In this document: piece by piece, positions 25,053-34,767 of the stretch
Layout of the letters: each line of letters begins with the position of its first letter
Position numbering within the stretch: the first letter of the stretch is position 1
DNA from: Lolium rigidum
Lineage: Eukaryota > Streptophyta > Magnoliopsida > Poales > Poaceae
Reading direction: 5' to 3'
DNA: 64,000 bases
Assembly: GCF_022539505.1 (NCBI RefSeq)
Contig: NC_061514.1
Span: 333,915,090 to 333,979,089 of the forward strand
Position numbers and translations under genes: made by a program
The notes under the pieces: model-generated
What the model was told of the DNA's origin: nothing
The model's database searches: none
The model's input: only the letters and a program-made list of their open reading frames with translations

Positions 25053-25182
25053 TGAAGATGCTCCATGGCACAAATGAGTATCTCAACATGGCAATCAATT
25101 TCCCATTTATTTTTGTGTAATCATTTAACCGTATGTAAGATATGAAAAGTGGAGATGTGGTTGGCTTTTTGTACCATATATA

Positions 25183-25590
25183 TAGAGGAGATGTAGTCGT
25201 TCACGGGTTTGCAGGGGAAAAATTCCGAGGCGCAGCTTCCGAAGATGCCGTAGGGCATGTGCACCAACAACATCTTCGAGAAACCGCGCCACGGGAGATT
25301 TCCCAACCCTTTCCCCAACACTATTAGAGGAGATGTAGTCGTTCAGTGGGCTTGCAGGAAAAATTCCGAGGAGCAACTTCCGAAGATGCCGTAAGGCTTG
25401 TGCACCAACGACATCTTCGAGAAGTTGCGCCACGGGAGATTTCCCAACCCTTTCCCCAACACTCGTTAGAGGAGATGTAGTCGTTCACGGGCTTGCAGGG
25501 AAAAATTCCGAGGCGCAGCTTCCGAAGATGCCGTAGGGCGTGTGCACCAACAACATCTTCGAGAAGCTGCGCCACGGGAGATTTTCCAAT
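25183..25590. repeat. 142-bp tandem repeat, about 2.9 copies
   Basis: Units start at 25183, 25325 and 25467 with TAGAGGAGATGTAGTCGTTC and include ATTCCGAGG and GCGCCACGGGAGATTT. The units differ by a few bases and one small deletion. The array sits directly after the TNP2 gene. No coding frame is conserved between units in a way that suggests protein repeats. Confidence 0.88.
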
Positions 25591-25753
25591 CCATGGGAAT
25601 GAATCTCCGCTTGGCTTGTTGATCCGCTTGGCAAGCCGTATCGATGCTCCTTTTATAGGCACAAGACCGCTTCTACTCGACAGGCGTCGTGCGCTACATG
25701 CTTTATCTCATCGAGCAAGTGCGTCCACCCATGCGTTCTTATCCTCGTCGACA

Positions 25754-26063
25754 TCTTTAGTCCCGGTTGTACCCACCAGCCGGGACTAAAGGTTACCCAC
25801 ACGTCCTTATCCCACCGACAGCTTTGTTAGATGACAAAAAAGGATCTTTAGTCCCGGTTGTACCCACCAGCCGGGACTAAAGGTTACCCACACGTCCTTA
25901 TCCCACCGACAGCTTTGTTAGATGACAAAAAAGGATCTTTCGTCCCGGTTGTACCCACCAGCCGGGACTAAAGGTTACCCACACGTCTTTATCCCACCGA
26001 CAGCTTTTGTTAGATGACAAAAAAAGGATCTTTCGTCCCGGTTGTACCCACCAGCCGGGACTA
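25754..26063. repeat. 91-bp tandem repeat with CCGGTTG palindromes, 3.4 copies
   Basis: Units start at 25754, 25845, 25936 and 26029 (the last spacing is 93 because of two small insertions). Each holds TAGTCCCGGTTG facing CAGCCGGGACTA, a small hairpin resembling the element's subterminal motif. Units 3 and 4 share a T-to-C-type change (TTTCGTCCC), so the array grew stepwise. Confidence 0.88.
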
Positions 26064-26266
26064 ATGTTTTCGGTGCCACTGCGTTCCCGCCTATTTTTCT
26101 TCCCGCGCTTTTCCACCGCGTTCCCGCCTATTTTTCTTCCCACGCTTTCCATCGCTTCCCGCCTCTGTCCTCCCGCCAATTTTTTCACTATATATATATG
26201 TAGGCTTGGCCTCCATTTACATATCACATCTAGACTCATATCTCGCAAACCTCATCACTCTGTCCC

Positions 26267-26824
26267 ATGGCTTCCATCGTATCTCTAACCCTCCGGGAGG
26301 CGGAGGCGCTTGCGCGTCGAACTACCCCTCGCCCGCCGGGCTACCGTGTCCCGACCGGCCGGTTGCCGAGCGTCGGAGGCGTACCGGTCCCTCCTCGTCC
26401 CTCTAGGTGTGGCGCGCGAGATGGCCATCACGAACCACTACTACTTCGAGCTCACGCCGCAGCAGCGGAGGAATCCCCGGTGGCATCCCGACTACTTCCC
26501 GACTTGGGAAAGCTTCTTCATCAATCGGCGTGAGAGGGCGCTTGCCGAGCACGAGGAGGGCGGCCCGCCTCCTTCGGACTTCAACGAGGCCGGCCGTCGG
26601 CCGTGGTGGTGCGGCCGGACTCTCCAGGGCGTCATGGCCTACCGTGGCCCCCGCCTGCGCTACCCTCGGTCCCAACCCACGCGTGCTCTCCCGTCGAGGT
26701 TCGACTACCGCGACCCCGATGCCGCCGACGATGATGACGGCGACTACGACGACTACGAGTGGCGAGTACTATAGGGCTAGGCACGAGTATGACCGAATGA
26801 CTAGAACAGATCGAATCTGGTGAT
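26267..26824 (+). CDS. Uncharacterised CACTA-borne ORF
   Basis: A GC-rich open region with two candidate frames. One starts at 26267 (MASIVSLTLREAEALARR). The other, from 26310 to 26774 (154 codons), contains TPQQRRNPRWHPDYFPTWES, RPWWCGRTLQGVMAY and an acidic Asp-rich tail. A single frameshift near 26330-26400 would join the first start to the second frame. I do not recognise a domain. Position between TNP2 and the second gene suggests an accessory or passenger ORF of the transposon. Codon use is strongly GC3-biased, unlike flanking repeats. Confidence 0.45.
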
Positions 26825-27019
26825 GTATCTTAATTAATTTTCAGTTGAGCTCTGTACTTTAATTCCATGTATGTGGCGGGAAACTTTTCTCCGAGGAGCT
26901 CGTACTTTAATTTCAGTTCAATCGTAATAAATTTCGTGTCAACCACTTTATTGAACAAAACCAACCGACATCGACTTTATTGAAATTACAATAAAATAGA
27001 TAAATTACTAGTCTAGTCT

Positions 27020-27290
27020 CTACTCGTCGTCGGAGGTTGTCTCCGTCCAAATGTCCTCCCACCGAGGGTCGTTTTCGGTCCAAGTTGTATTCGGGTTCTC
27101 GAGCTCGAAGGCGGCGACGGCCCGACGGTGGCGCTCGTCGGACCTGCGTTGTGCCCTAAGGTTAGCAAAGAACGCGTCGGTGTTGTCGGCATCGTTGGGG
27201 AACTGCGCCCTCCACTGGCGCATCAACTGCTCGTCGCGCTCGGGTAAGCAACACGTGTGGCACGGCGGAGGGACACGTGGCACGGGGAAG
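27020..27290 (-). CDS. C-terminal coding piece of a CACTA-borne ORF
   Basis: The last ~85 codons of a minus-strand frame ending at 27020 read like real protein: MRQWRAQFPNDADNTDAFFA, LRAQRRSDERHRRAVAAFE, NTTWTENDPRWEDIWTETTS. Upstream the same frame runs into the GGT/GGC minisatellite and becomes Pro/His/Arg repeats, so the true N-terminus is unclear. Function unknown. It faces the ORF at 26267 and is probably another passenger gene of the transposon. Confidence 0.4.
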
Positions 27291-27299
27291 GGACACGTG

Positions 27300-28165
27300 T
27301 GGCACGGCGGCAGTGGCCAGTACATGGCGGTGACGGTGGTGGCCAGTACACGGCGGTGGCGGTGGCGGTGGTGGCCAGTACACGGCGGTGGCGGTGGCCA
27401 GTACACGGCGGTGACGGTGGCCAGTACACGGCGGTGGCGGTGGCGGCGGTGGCCAGTACACGGCGGTGGCGGTGGCCAGTACATGGCGGCGGCGGCGGTG
27501 GCGGTGGCCAGTACACGGCGGTGGTGGTGGCCAGTACACGGCGGTGACGGTGGCCAGTACACGGCGGTGGCGGTGGCGGCGGTGGCCGCGTACACGGCGG
27601 TGGCGGTGGCCAGCACATGGCGGCGGCGGCGGTGGCGGTGGCAGTACACGGCGGTGGCGGTGGCCGTACATGGCGGCGCGTGGCGGTGGCCGGTACATGG
27701 CGGCGGCGGCGGTGGCGGTGGCGATACCGGCGGTGGCGATGGCGGCGGTGGCTGACACGGCGGTGGCGGCGGTGGCACGGTACATGGCGGTGGCGGTGGT
27801 GGCGCAGACACGGCGGTGGCGGTGGCGTTGGTGGCCAGATACGGCGGTGGCGGTGGCCGTACACGGCGGTGACGGTGGCGAGTACACGGCGGTGGCGGTG
27901 GCGGCGGTGGCAGACACGGCGGTGGCGGTGGCGCGTACATGGCGGCGGCGCGGTGGCGGTGGCCGGTACACGGCGGTGGCGGTGGCGGTACATGGCGGCG
28001 GCGGCGTGGCGGTGGCAGTACACGGCGGTGGCGGCGGTGGCCGTACACGGCGGTGGCGGTGGCGGCGGTGGCCGTGACACGGCGGTGGCGGTGGCGGCGG
28101 TGGTCGGCACACACATGGCGGCGGCGGCGGCGGTGGCCACACGCGGTGGCGGCGGTGGCCGTGAC
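27300..28165. repeat. GC-rich minisatellite (CGGCGGTGGCGGTGGCC-type)
   Basis: Around 0.85 kb of variable units of roughly 12-30 bp built from CGGCGGTGGCGGTGGC and CCAGTACA(C/T)GG. Every frame on both strands stays open because of the composition (for example a 364-codon minus-strand and a 234-codon plus-strand frame), so these long frames are not evidence of genes. Confidence 0.92.
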
Positions 28166-28205
28166 GTGTTTTTTTTGATTTGAAATAAGGCGGGAATGAA
28201 ATTTT

Positions 28206-28376
28206 TTAAAAAATTGGCTTTGGACCCGGTTTGTAATACAAACCGGGACTAAAGGCCTTTTTGCGCGCAGCAGCGAAAACGCAGCAAAAATGGCTTTTAG
28301 TCCCGGTTTGTATTACAAACCGGGTCCAAAGGGCTTTGGACCCGGTTTGTAACACGCACCGGGTCCAAAGGGGGGT
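28206..28376. repeat. Internal CACTA-type palindromes
   Basis: Four copies of the CCCGGTTTGTA/ACAAACCGGG motif in alternating orientation, forming near-perfect hairpins with TTTGGACC or TTTAGTCC arms. They match the left-end subterminal array. They could be an internal promoter/regulatory array or the end of a nested CACTA. Confidence 0.7.
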
Positions 28377-28378
28377 AT

Positions 28379-29493
28379 AAAAGAAAACACTTCGTCTCCG
28401 CGGAGATCAATCCCGCGGAGACGAAGCCGCAGACGCGCGACGAAGCCGCCGAGCTGCCGACCGCGCGGCCGCCGCCGCCGTCCCGCGCGCGCCGCCGTCG
28501 CCTCGCGCCACCGCCTCCGCCGCCGTCTCCGCCGCTGCCGGGCGCCACCGCCTCCGCCACCGCGCCCGCCGACCCGCGCCGCCCGAGCCGCCCGGCGCCC
28601 ACCGCCTGCCACCGCGTCGCCGCGCCGTCCGCCACCGCGCCGTCCGCCACCGCGTCGCCCGCGCCCGCCCACCGCCCGCGGCCGCCTCCTCGCCGTCCGC
28701 CGCGCCCCGCCACCTGCCGGCTGCCGGCCGCCACGCCCACCTCCGCCGCGGTAAGCGCCGCCCCATCTTCTCTTTTTTTATTTTTTTATTTGTTAGATTA
28801 GTTAATTTGTTAGGTTAATTATATAGAAACAATAGTTATAAAAAAAGTTAGTACAATTAGTTAGAAATTTAGTTAGAAAAAAGTTAGTAAAATTACTTAG
28901 AAATTTAGTTAGAAAATTAGTTAAAACAATAGTTAGAAAAAAAGTTAGTAAAATTAGTTAGTAAAATAGTTAGAAATTTAGTTAAAACAATAGTTAGAAA
29001 TTTAGTTAAAATAGTTAGAAATTTAGAAAAAAAGTTAGTAAAATTTAGTTAAAATAGTTAGAAATTTAGTTAGTGTTATCGTTACAAAAATAGTTATGAG
29101 GGCCGCCGCGCGGTAACCGCTACGCTCGCGATGGCGCCCCCAAATACGGTAGTGCCGACGCCCCGCCGGCGCCCCCAAAATAGAGTATGTAGTGCCGGCG
29201 CGCGCTAACCGCTACGCTCGCGATGGCGCCCCCAAATACGGTAGTGCCGACGCCCCTGTCGCGCGCCCCCAAAATAGAGTATGTAGTGCCGCCGCGCGGT
29301 AACCGCTACGCTCGCGATGGCGCCCCCAAATACGGTAGTGCCGACGCCCCCGCCGGCACGCCCAAAATAGAGTATGTAGTGCCGGCGCCCCCAAACGGTA
29401 GTGCCGGCGCCGACTAACATAAAAGTAGTGAATTTATTTTTTAATTTATGTTAACGTTGGTACATATATATATGATTTGTTTTCGTAGCTACG
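28379..29493 (+). other. Leader, AT-rich intron-like block and 93-bp repeats
   Basis: A very GC-rich block (28395-28750) ends in a strong donor-like CGCG|GTAAGC. A T/A-rich segment built of TTAGTTAGAAA words follows (28770-29095). Next are three units of about 92-94 bp (repeat word TAACCGCTACGCTCGCG at 29114, 29206 and 29300). An acceptor-like TTTTCGTAG stands just before the ORF at 29494. This has the layout of a 5' exon or leader plus an intron for that ORF, but the splice prediction is inference. Confidence 0.45.
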
Positions 29494-29937
29494 ATGCCGC
29501 GACAGCCGCCGCGCCGTGGTCTGACTCTTCTAGAGGAGATGGAGCAGATGGGGGAGGTCCGGGACCGGGCTCCGCCGGGGTGGCACCGGGAGGTCTTAGC
29601 TTCCGGGTCGCGCACCTTGGTGCGGAATCCGGGTCCCGTTGTCGACCCGGATATTCTTTGGTGGAGGTCTTATGGGCCACGGTCGTTTCGAGAGGAGCCG
29701 GCCCCGCCGGAGGAGGTAGCTCGGCGCATTGAAGCGGAGGACCAGCACGTTCGCCGTTACATGTACGCGTTAGACAACATGTATAGGACCGGATGGAGCG
29801 TTATGCGGGGATCTCATGTTAGCTATGCTCCCGTTGTTGTTCCGTGGCTTTGGGGGCACACCCAGCCGCGGCTCGGGACCCGGTCGGCGCCCTCTAGGAC
29901 CCGGTCTGCGCGGTTGAGTGGTTGTAGTAGTGATTGA
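29494..29937 (+). CDS. Uncharacterised 147-residue CACTA-borne ORF
   Basis: Complete frame starting MPRQPPRRGLTLLEEMEQMG and ending in an Arg/Ser-rich tail. It contains PPGWHREVLASGSRTLVRN, DPDILWWRSYGPRSFREEP and RRYMYALDNMYRTGWSVMRG. It is Arg- and Trp-rich with no transmembrane segment or signal peptide, and I recognise no domain. It follows an intron-like block and precedes the Ulp1-bearing gene on the same strand, so it may be the first exon(s) of that transcription unit. Confidence 0.5.
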   Translation: MPRQPPRRGLTLLEEMEQMGEVRDRAPPGWHREVLASGSRTLVRNPGPVVDPDILWWRSYGPRSFREEPAPPEEVARRIEAEDQHVRRYMYALDNMYRTGWSVMRGSHVSYAPVVVPWLWGHTQPRLGTRSAPSRTRSARLSGCSSD

Positions 29938-30133
29938 TATGTATTAGGGTTAAATAAACATGAACCCGATATCTATGTATGCATGTAATCGCAGTATCTC
30001 GCTTTCAGCACTATATTATCGATCCTTAGTTAAGAACTACACATATGTAACTCCATTTTCAGTTTTCTCGCATTATCCTTAATTTGATCATATGATGGTT
30101 CCTATGTATAGCTTGCAGGTCGTTGTAGAAAGC

Positions 30134-33100
30134 ATGGAGAGAGATGAAATTCAAGAAAATTTCATGGAGGAACTCATAGCAAACGGTACTCTGGATGATC
30201 GCGACGACGACGTTATTCCAGATGATGGCGGTGACGATGTCACCGCAACTTATTTGAATGACTCCGGTGAGGGAGCGGAGAATATTGAGGAAGAAGATCC
30301 TAGTGGCGCCGGTGAGGAACAAGATCATCATAATGGCTCCCGAACTGTAGTTATCACCGAGGTATATAAACTAATTAAGCCGCTGTTGATCGACTAGATG
30401 CATTAACTAATTAAATTGTACTCGACTATGAATTATTTCTTTTTTAGCCCTTCGGATCGAGCACTTCTTCTCGTAAAGTCGAGGAAGCGAGGCCCGGCCA
30501 AAAAGTTGGATGACGGTGTTAGGCACGACATCACCCACATCGAAAAGGATGGTAAACCGATTGCTCCGGAGAAAGGTGCAAAGGCATTTATAGCTCAATG
30601 CGGAGTGCTTGTTAGGGACCACGTCCCGATCACCGTTCGAGAATGGCACAAGCCGAAGGGACTAGTGCTGTCTCGCAGAGGAAGAAGGTCAAGGTCTTTA
30701 TATCGATGATGTAGCCAAAAACAGCATTATGGACAAGCTCATGTCACATTTCAACATAGTACCCGAAGAGGGGGTGACGCTGAAAAGGCCAAGATGGAGC
30801 AGGCCCTCCGCGAGTTTGGCAAGAAGAAGATGGCCGAACTATTCAAGAGCCACAAGAAAAGATTGCGCCGCCTTATCAAGATAAAGAAGACTCCGGACAA
30901 TGAGAAGGTAAAAACTCACCGGGAAGAATTCGTGAAGTACAAGCACGGAGTCGAAGAATTTAAGAGAAGGTCGGAAATAAATAAGGCAAATGCTGCGTTG
31001 AAGCTATATCACCAAATTCCGGGTCCAGTGGATACAGGGCTAACCGTCCTAAGTGGCGAGCAGCCGAGGCGGAACCGACCAGTAAAGGGATCAGATTAGG
31101 GACACACGGTTGGATCGAACGGTGCAAGGAGTGGTTCTACGGGATTGGGGGAACGTTGGATCCGAAACAGGGAAGTGCATCTATAAGAAAGCTCATCCGA
31201 AGGTTCCCATTGATGCCCCGGAAAAGGCACATAGGGACGTGGAGGCGGGGTTGTTCCAGCCCGAAAGAGAGAACGATGAGCTGACACGCGCCCTTGGGAA
31301 CAAAGAACACGGCGGACGAACACGAGGCACAGCGAGGCTCCGTTCCGTGGAAGTATGGCTTTCCCGCGGAAAGGAAGAGATTTCCCGATAAAAGCCATGA
31401 GAGGAGGAAGGCAAGGGAAACAGACCGCCCGGCTAACTTAGAGGAGGGTATGAGCACCATGCAAGCCCAATTAACCATGGTAACCCAAGTACTTACATCT
31501 CGTATGGCTCGGGGGCAGGCCGTAGATCCCGCATTGCTCAATGCCATCGCCCCGCCGCAATCTCAACCACACCGGAAAAGCAGCGTGGCTTCCTCTCAGC
31601 AGGTGGATAATGATGATGATGATGACCAGGTGGTCGAGCCTCCTCGCTACCCCCCGTGGATGATCTCACCGAGAGCCGTCCTTGTGAGCTGCATGTTAAA
31701 GTTTTCAACCTATCCTTCAAGGCGGCGGTCGGCATCCTCTTACCTACAAGGTCTTACCATTGCCGTCCGGTCCAAGACGACTTTGCTCGTTGTGATGGTG
31801 GATGAAGTGTTGAGAGAGTATGAGGGGTTGGTGCTTGAGCACCCCGCAGGTGAAGATGGGGAAATCAAAGAACCGGGAGAAGCCCGTAGAACCACCGTGC
31901 AATGGCGGAAGGAGAACATTGTGTTTCCAGTGAGAAGCCAACAAGCATGCCACCTCCGCCTCCTCCGCCACCTCTGCAGTCTCCTCCGCGTGATGATTCT
32001 CCTCTGCGCGATGATGATTCCCCTATCCATGACCCGCCTCGCTCCGCGTGAAAATACTCCGCCGCCTCCTCCTCCTCGCTCGTCGGAGACTCCGCCGCCT
32101 CCACCTAAGCAAAAGAGGAAGCGGTCCGCGGCACCTCCTACAGCTCCGAAGAGATCATCAACTCCAATGAGGGAACAGACTCCGCAGTTGTTACCACATG
32201 AGCAGACTCGAAGAGCAAAAGGCGTTTCTTGCAACTGCGCCGAAGAAGATGTTTATTCGACCGCGTACAAGTGAAGCACTTTGCCGAGACGAGAATGAAG
32301 AGACCTGAGCCGAGAGCTGATTATGACCGCTCTCTTGGACAAGTCCTCTAGAGCGATGCAAAGAAGCAAAAAAGTCGCCCAGCCTTGGACAAGCAGGACA
32401 TTCAGGCCGCACCCCACTTCATCGTGGAGCCATATCATGATCCGGAGACGGCATCGATGATCGAACGGGCGGCTAGAGCTCGGGGAGCATCAGCTGAGTA
32501 CGAAGATTACTATCCAACAGCTCAAGTGGTAAACACGTATAGATACGGATCAGATCTCGTCAAACCCGGCGAGCTCGCGCGTCTAGGGACTCGATGCGAA
32601 GGTTGCATGAATGGTACCCGAAAGCCTCGTCGAAGAAGTGAAAGCTACCTCACGGTGTATCTTAGAGATGAGCATTACTTCCGGGGGAAGACGAGATAAA
32701 CATTGAGATAGAAGAACTGCTTCGCTTATTCAATCAAGACGCCCTCGACAAAGCCGTTATCGCTTGCTACCGCTCGTAAGTGATTTATTTGTGTAATTAA
32801 GTTTGTAGCTCATTCATTTGCACTAACAATTATCCTCTTATGTGTACGCTATACATTTAATTATGCAGAATGAAGAAGTTGGAATACAAAAGAGGCAAGC
32901 TCCTACCGCTGGGGTTCATAGACCCAAACACAGCTCATGAAGTTACGGTTCGACGAGTACCCCAAGGACACAGAGGACAACATCGTAATGTTTTTAGAGA
33001 AGCAAGCGGACAAAGAGGATATATTCTTTCCCTACAACTTCAAGTGAGTGTTATATATAACATACATTATGCTTGTGCACCTTCCACTTTATTCTCGTAA

Positions 33101-33917
33101 TCATTGAGCTATGCTTGTGCAGTTTCCACTTTATTCTCCTAATCATTGATCTTCAACTTGGAGTCGTAAACGTCATGGACTCGAAACGTAAAGAATATGC
33201 GAAATGGGCGGACATGGCTGCCATCCTCCAGAGGTAGTTTCAATCAATTTCGTATTGGCATCTTCATCTGCTCTAATTCGAAGATATCATCAACTAATCA
33301 ATTACTCATTTACTCATTATTTTTTGCCGGGCAGGGCTTGGAAACGGTTCATCAATACCTGTTCCGGGTGAATGGAAACCGGAGCTTACATTTAGAGATT
33401 ACCCCGTAAGTAGTACTATATATATAGCTATGTCCGTGAAACTTTATATATGATATTTACTTTCAATACGATGCTTGATTATTAGTTTGATCGAACTATT
33501 TTTTCGTAAAGTGTATGAGGCAGGAACAAGGGAATAACTTATGTGGATACTACGTCCGCACCTTCATGCGTGACATGTCCTGTCCCAAGGGTGGGGACCC
33601 CCAAATACACCACACTCGTGTACGATAACAAATTTTCACAATTAATCTTAATTAGTACCATCTATTGTATTGAGTTCCATTCATATATTGATCTCCTTTT
33701 TTAAATATAGATGACACGCTCGCGGGACACTCTCATAACAGCGGATCAAATAAAAGCAATTCAAGAGGAAATCGCGGGATTCTTTATTACCGAGGTCCTT
33801 ACCCTAGGTGGAGAGCACTATCGGCGGATCGTGACGGGGACGAAATCCGTCGAGGACATGTTGTATTGTAAATATGCATGCATTACGTGTACTGTTGACG
33901 ATGTCGTGTACTGTTGA
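30134..33917 (+). pseudogene. CACTA second gene with Ulp1-type protease domain
   Basis: N-terminal acidic segment (MERDEIQENFMEELIANGTL, 30134), then a basic segment after an intron (RGPAKKLDDGVRHDITHIEK, AQCGVLVRDHVPITVREW). A transposase-associated part follows (ENDELTRALGNKEHGGRTRG at about 31270, KYGFPAERKRFPDKS, EEGMSTMQAQLTMVTQVL), then a Pro/Asp-rich linker. The C-terminus is a C48/Ulp1-like fold: GFIDPNT (32918), FHFILLIIDLQ with His at 33127-33129, VMDSKRKEYAKWADM with Asp at 33178-33180, and RQEQGNNLCGYYV with Cys at 33542-33544; the tail holds TLITADQIKAIQEEIAGFF (33730). Several introns and frameshifts are visible. Ulp1 proteases remove SUMO-like modifiers; its use by the transposon is unknown. 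Confidence 0.8.
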
Positions 33918-33959
33918 CGATGTCTATATATATTCATGACGATTTTTTGTGGTTTCTTG

Positions 33960-34305
33960 AATGATATATATGCATTGCTGAAACTCTGCCGCGGCAGAGA
34001 AACGCCATGTTTCTCTCGCTGCGGCAGAGAAACGCTGGTACAGCCTAAACCTGTGCCGCGGCGCAGAAATAGCAATTCTCTGCCGCGGCAGAGGAACCTA
34101 GGCCCGGTTCGTACCACGAACCGGGACCAAAGGCCTTCCACCGCGAGCTCCCTGGCCGCACCACGTGTCGAGGCCTTTAGGCCCGGTTTATCTTTGAACC
34201 GGGACTAAAGGGTACCCCCTTTAGTCCCGCCTAGTTGGTCCCGGTTCAGGAACCGGGTCTAAAGGCCCAAATGGACCGGGCCTATTGCCCCGTTTTCCAC
34301 TAGTG
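33960..34305. repeat. CACTA right subterminal repeats
   Basis: Copies of TCTGCCGCGGCAGAG (33986, 34079 and variants), a near palindrome, are followed by CCCGGTTCGTACCACGAACC-type and TAGGCCCGGTT hairpins up to the terminal repeat. The motif set differs partly from the left end, as is usual for CACTA ends. Confidence 0.75.
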
Positions 34306-34767
34306 ACCCAAATCCTTCATCTCAAATTCTTTTTAGATGATTGTGTGCTTCATCAATATCTTGTGTGTTGCCAATGATATTGAGATCATCGGCGTACACT
34401 GAAATGATGCAAAATCCTGAAGAGGACTTCTTGATGAAGACACATGGGCAGTCATTACCGTTGGAGTAACCCTTGGAAGGAACTCGCTAAGTCAGTTGTA
34501 CCACATCTGCCTCGACTATTTCAAGCCGTATAAAGACTTGTTCAGTTTTACACAATACATGTTGCGTTTTGCGCTTACATCCGGGACAGAGATTCCATCA
34601 GGAACCTTCATGTAAATGTCCGAATCTAGTGACCCGTAAAGATATCTTGTCACGACATCCATCAACTGCATAGATAGACGATTTTGTACTGCCAAAGATA
34701 TTAGATATCGAAAAGTGATACCACTCATTACTGGAGAGTATGTCTTATTGAAATCAATGCTGGGTCT
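34306..34767 (-). pseudogene. copia reverse transcriptase, N-terminal part
   Basis: On the minus strand: DFNKTYSPVMSGITFRYLIS, QLMDVVTRYLYGSLDSDIYM, NMYCVKLNKSLYGLK, then after frameshifts a catalytic YADDLNIIG (Y-A-D-D encoded at about 34396-34382) and FEMKDLG reaching the CACTA junction. This is the palm of a Ty1/copia reverse transcriptase. The remaining upstream parts (gag, protease, integrase, 5' LTR) are not in the window, because the Athila element is inserted at 34768. Confidence 0.88.

Larger units (their letters stand above)
21180..34305 (+). mobile_element. CACTA (En/Spm-type) DNA transposon, 13.1 kb
   Basis: Terminal inverted repeats of about 13 bp: CACTAGTGGAGAA at the left end, and CACTAGTGGAAAA read from the right end. 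A 3-bp target duplication ACC flanks it (21177-21179 and 34306-34308). Subterminal regions are full of the palindromic motif CCCGGTTTGTA...ACAAACCGGG, likely transposase-binding sites (21230-21430, 28206-28376, 34090-34260). Inside are TNP2 (21741-25052), several tandem arrays, small ORFs and a Ulp1-bearing gene (30134-33917). All coding parts show frameshifts, so the copy is unlikely to be autonomous. The arrays at 25754 and 28206 carry the same motif as the ends and could mark nested CACTA remnants. Confidence 0.92.

Noticed and set aside
25183..26063. CRISPR-like array
   Set aside because: Units are 91 and 142 bp, tandem without unique spacers, and lie in a plant transposon.
27020..28114. 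364-codon minus-strand Pro/His/Arg-rich frame
   Set aside because: Most of it is the GGC/GGT minisatellite, which leaves all frames open. Only the last ~85 codons look like protein.
28770..29095. Possible centromeric or telomeric satellite
   Set aside because: Irregular TTAGTTAGAAA words without a fixed period, in an intron-like setting.
31740..32234. Minus-strand frame with Gly-rich repeats
   Set aside because: Shadow of the Pro-rich linker of the Ulp1-bearing CACTA gene.
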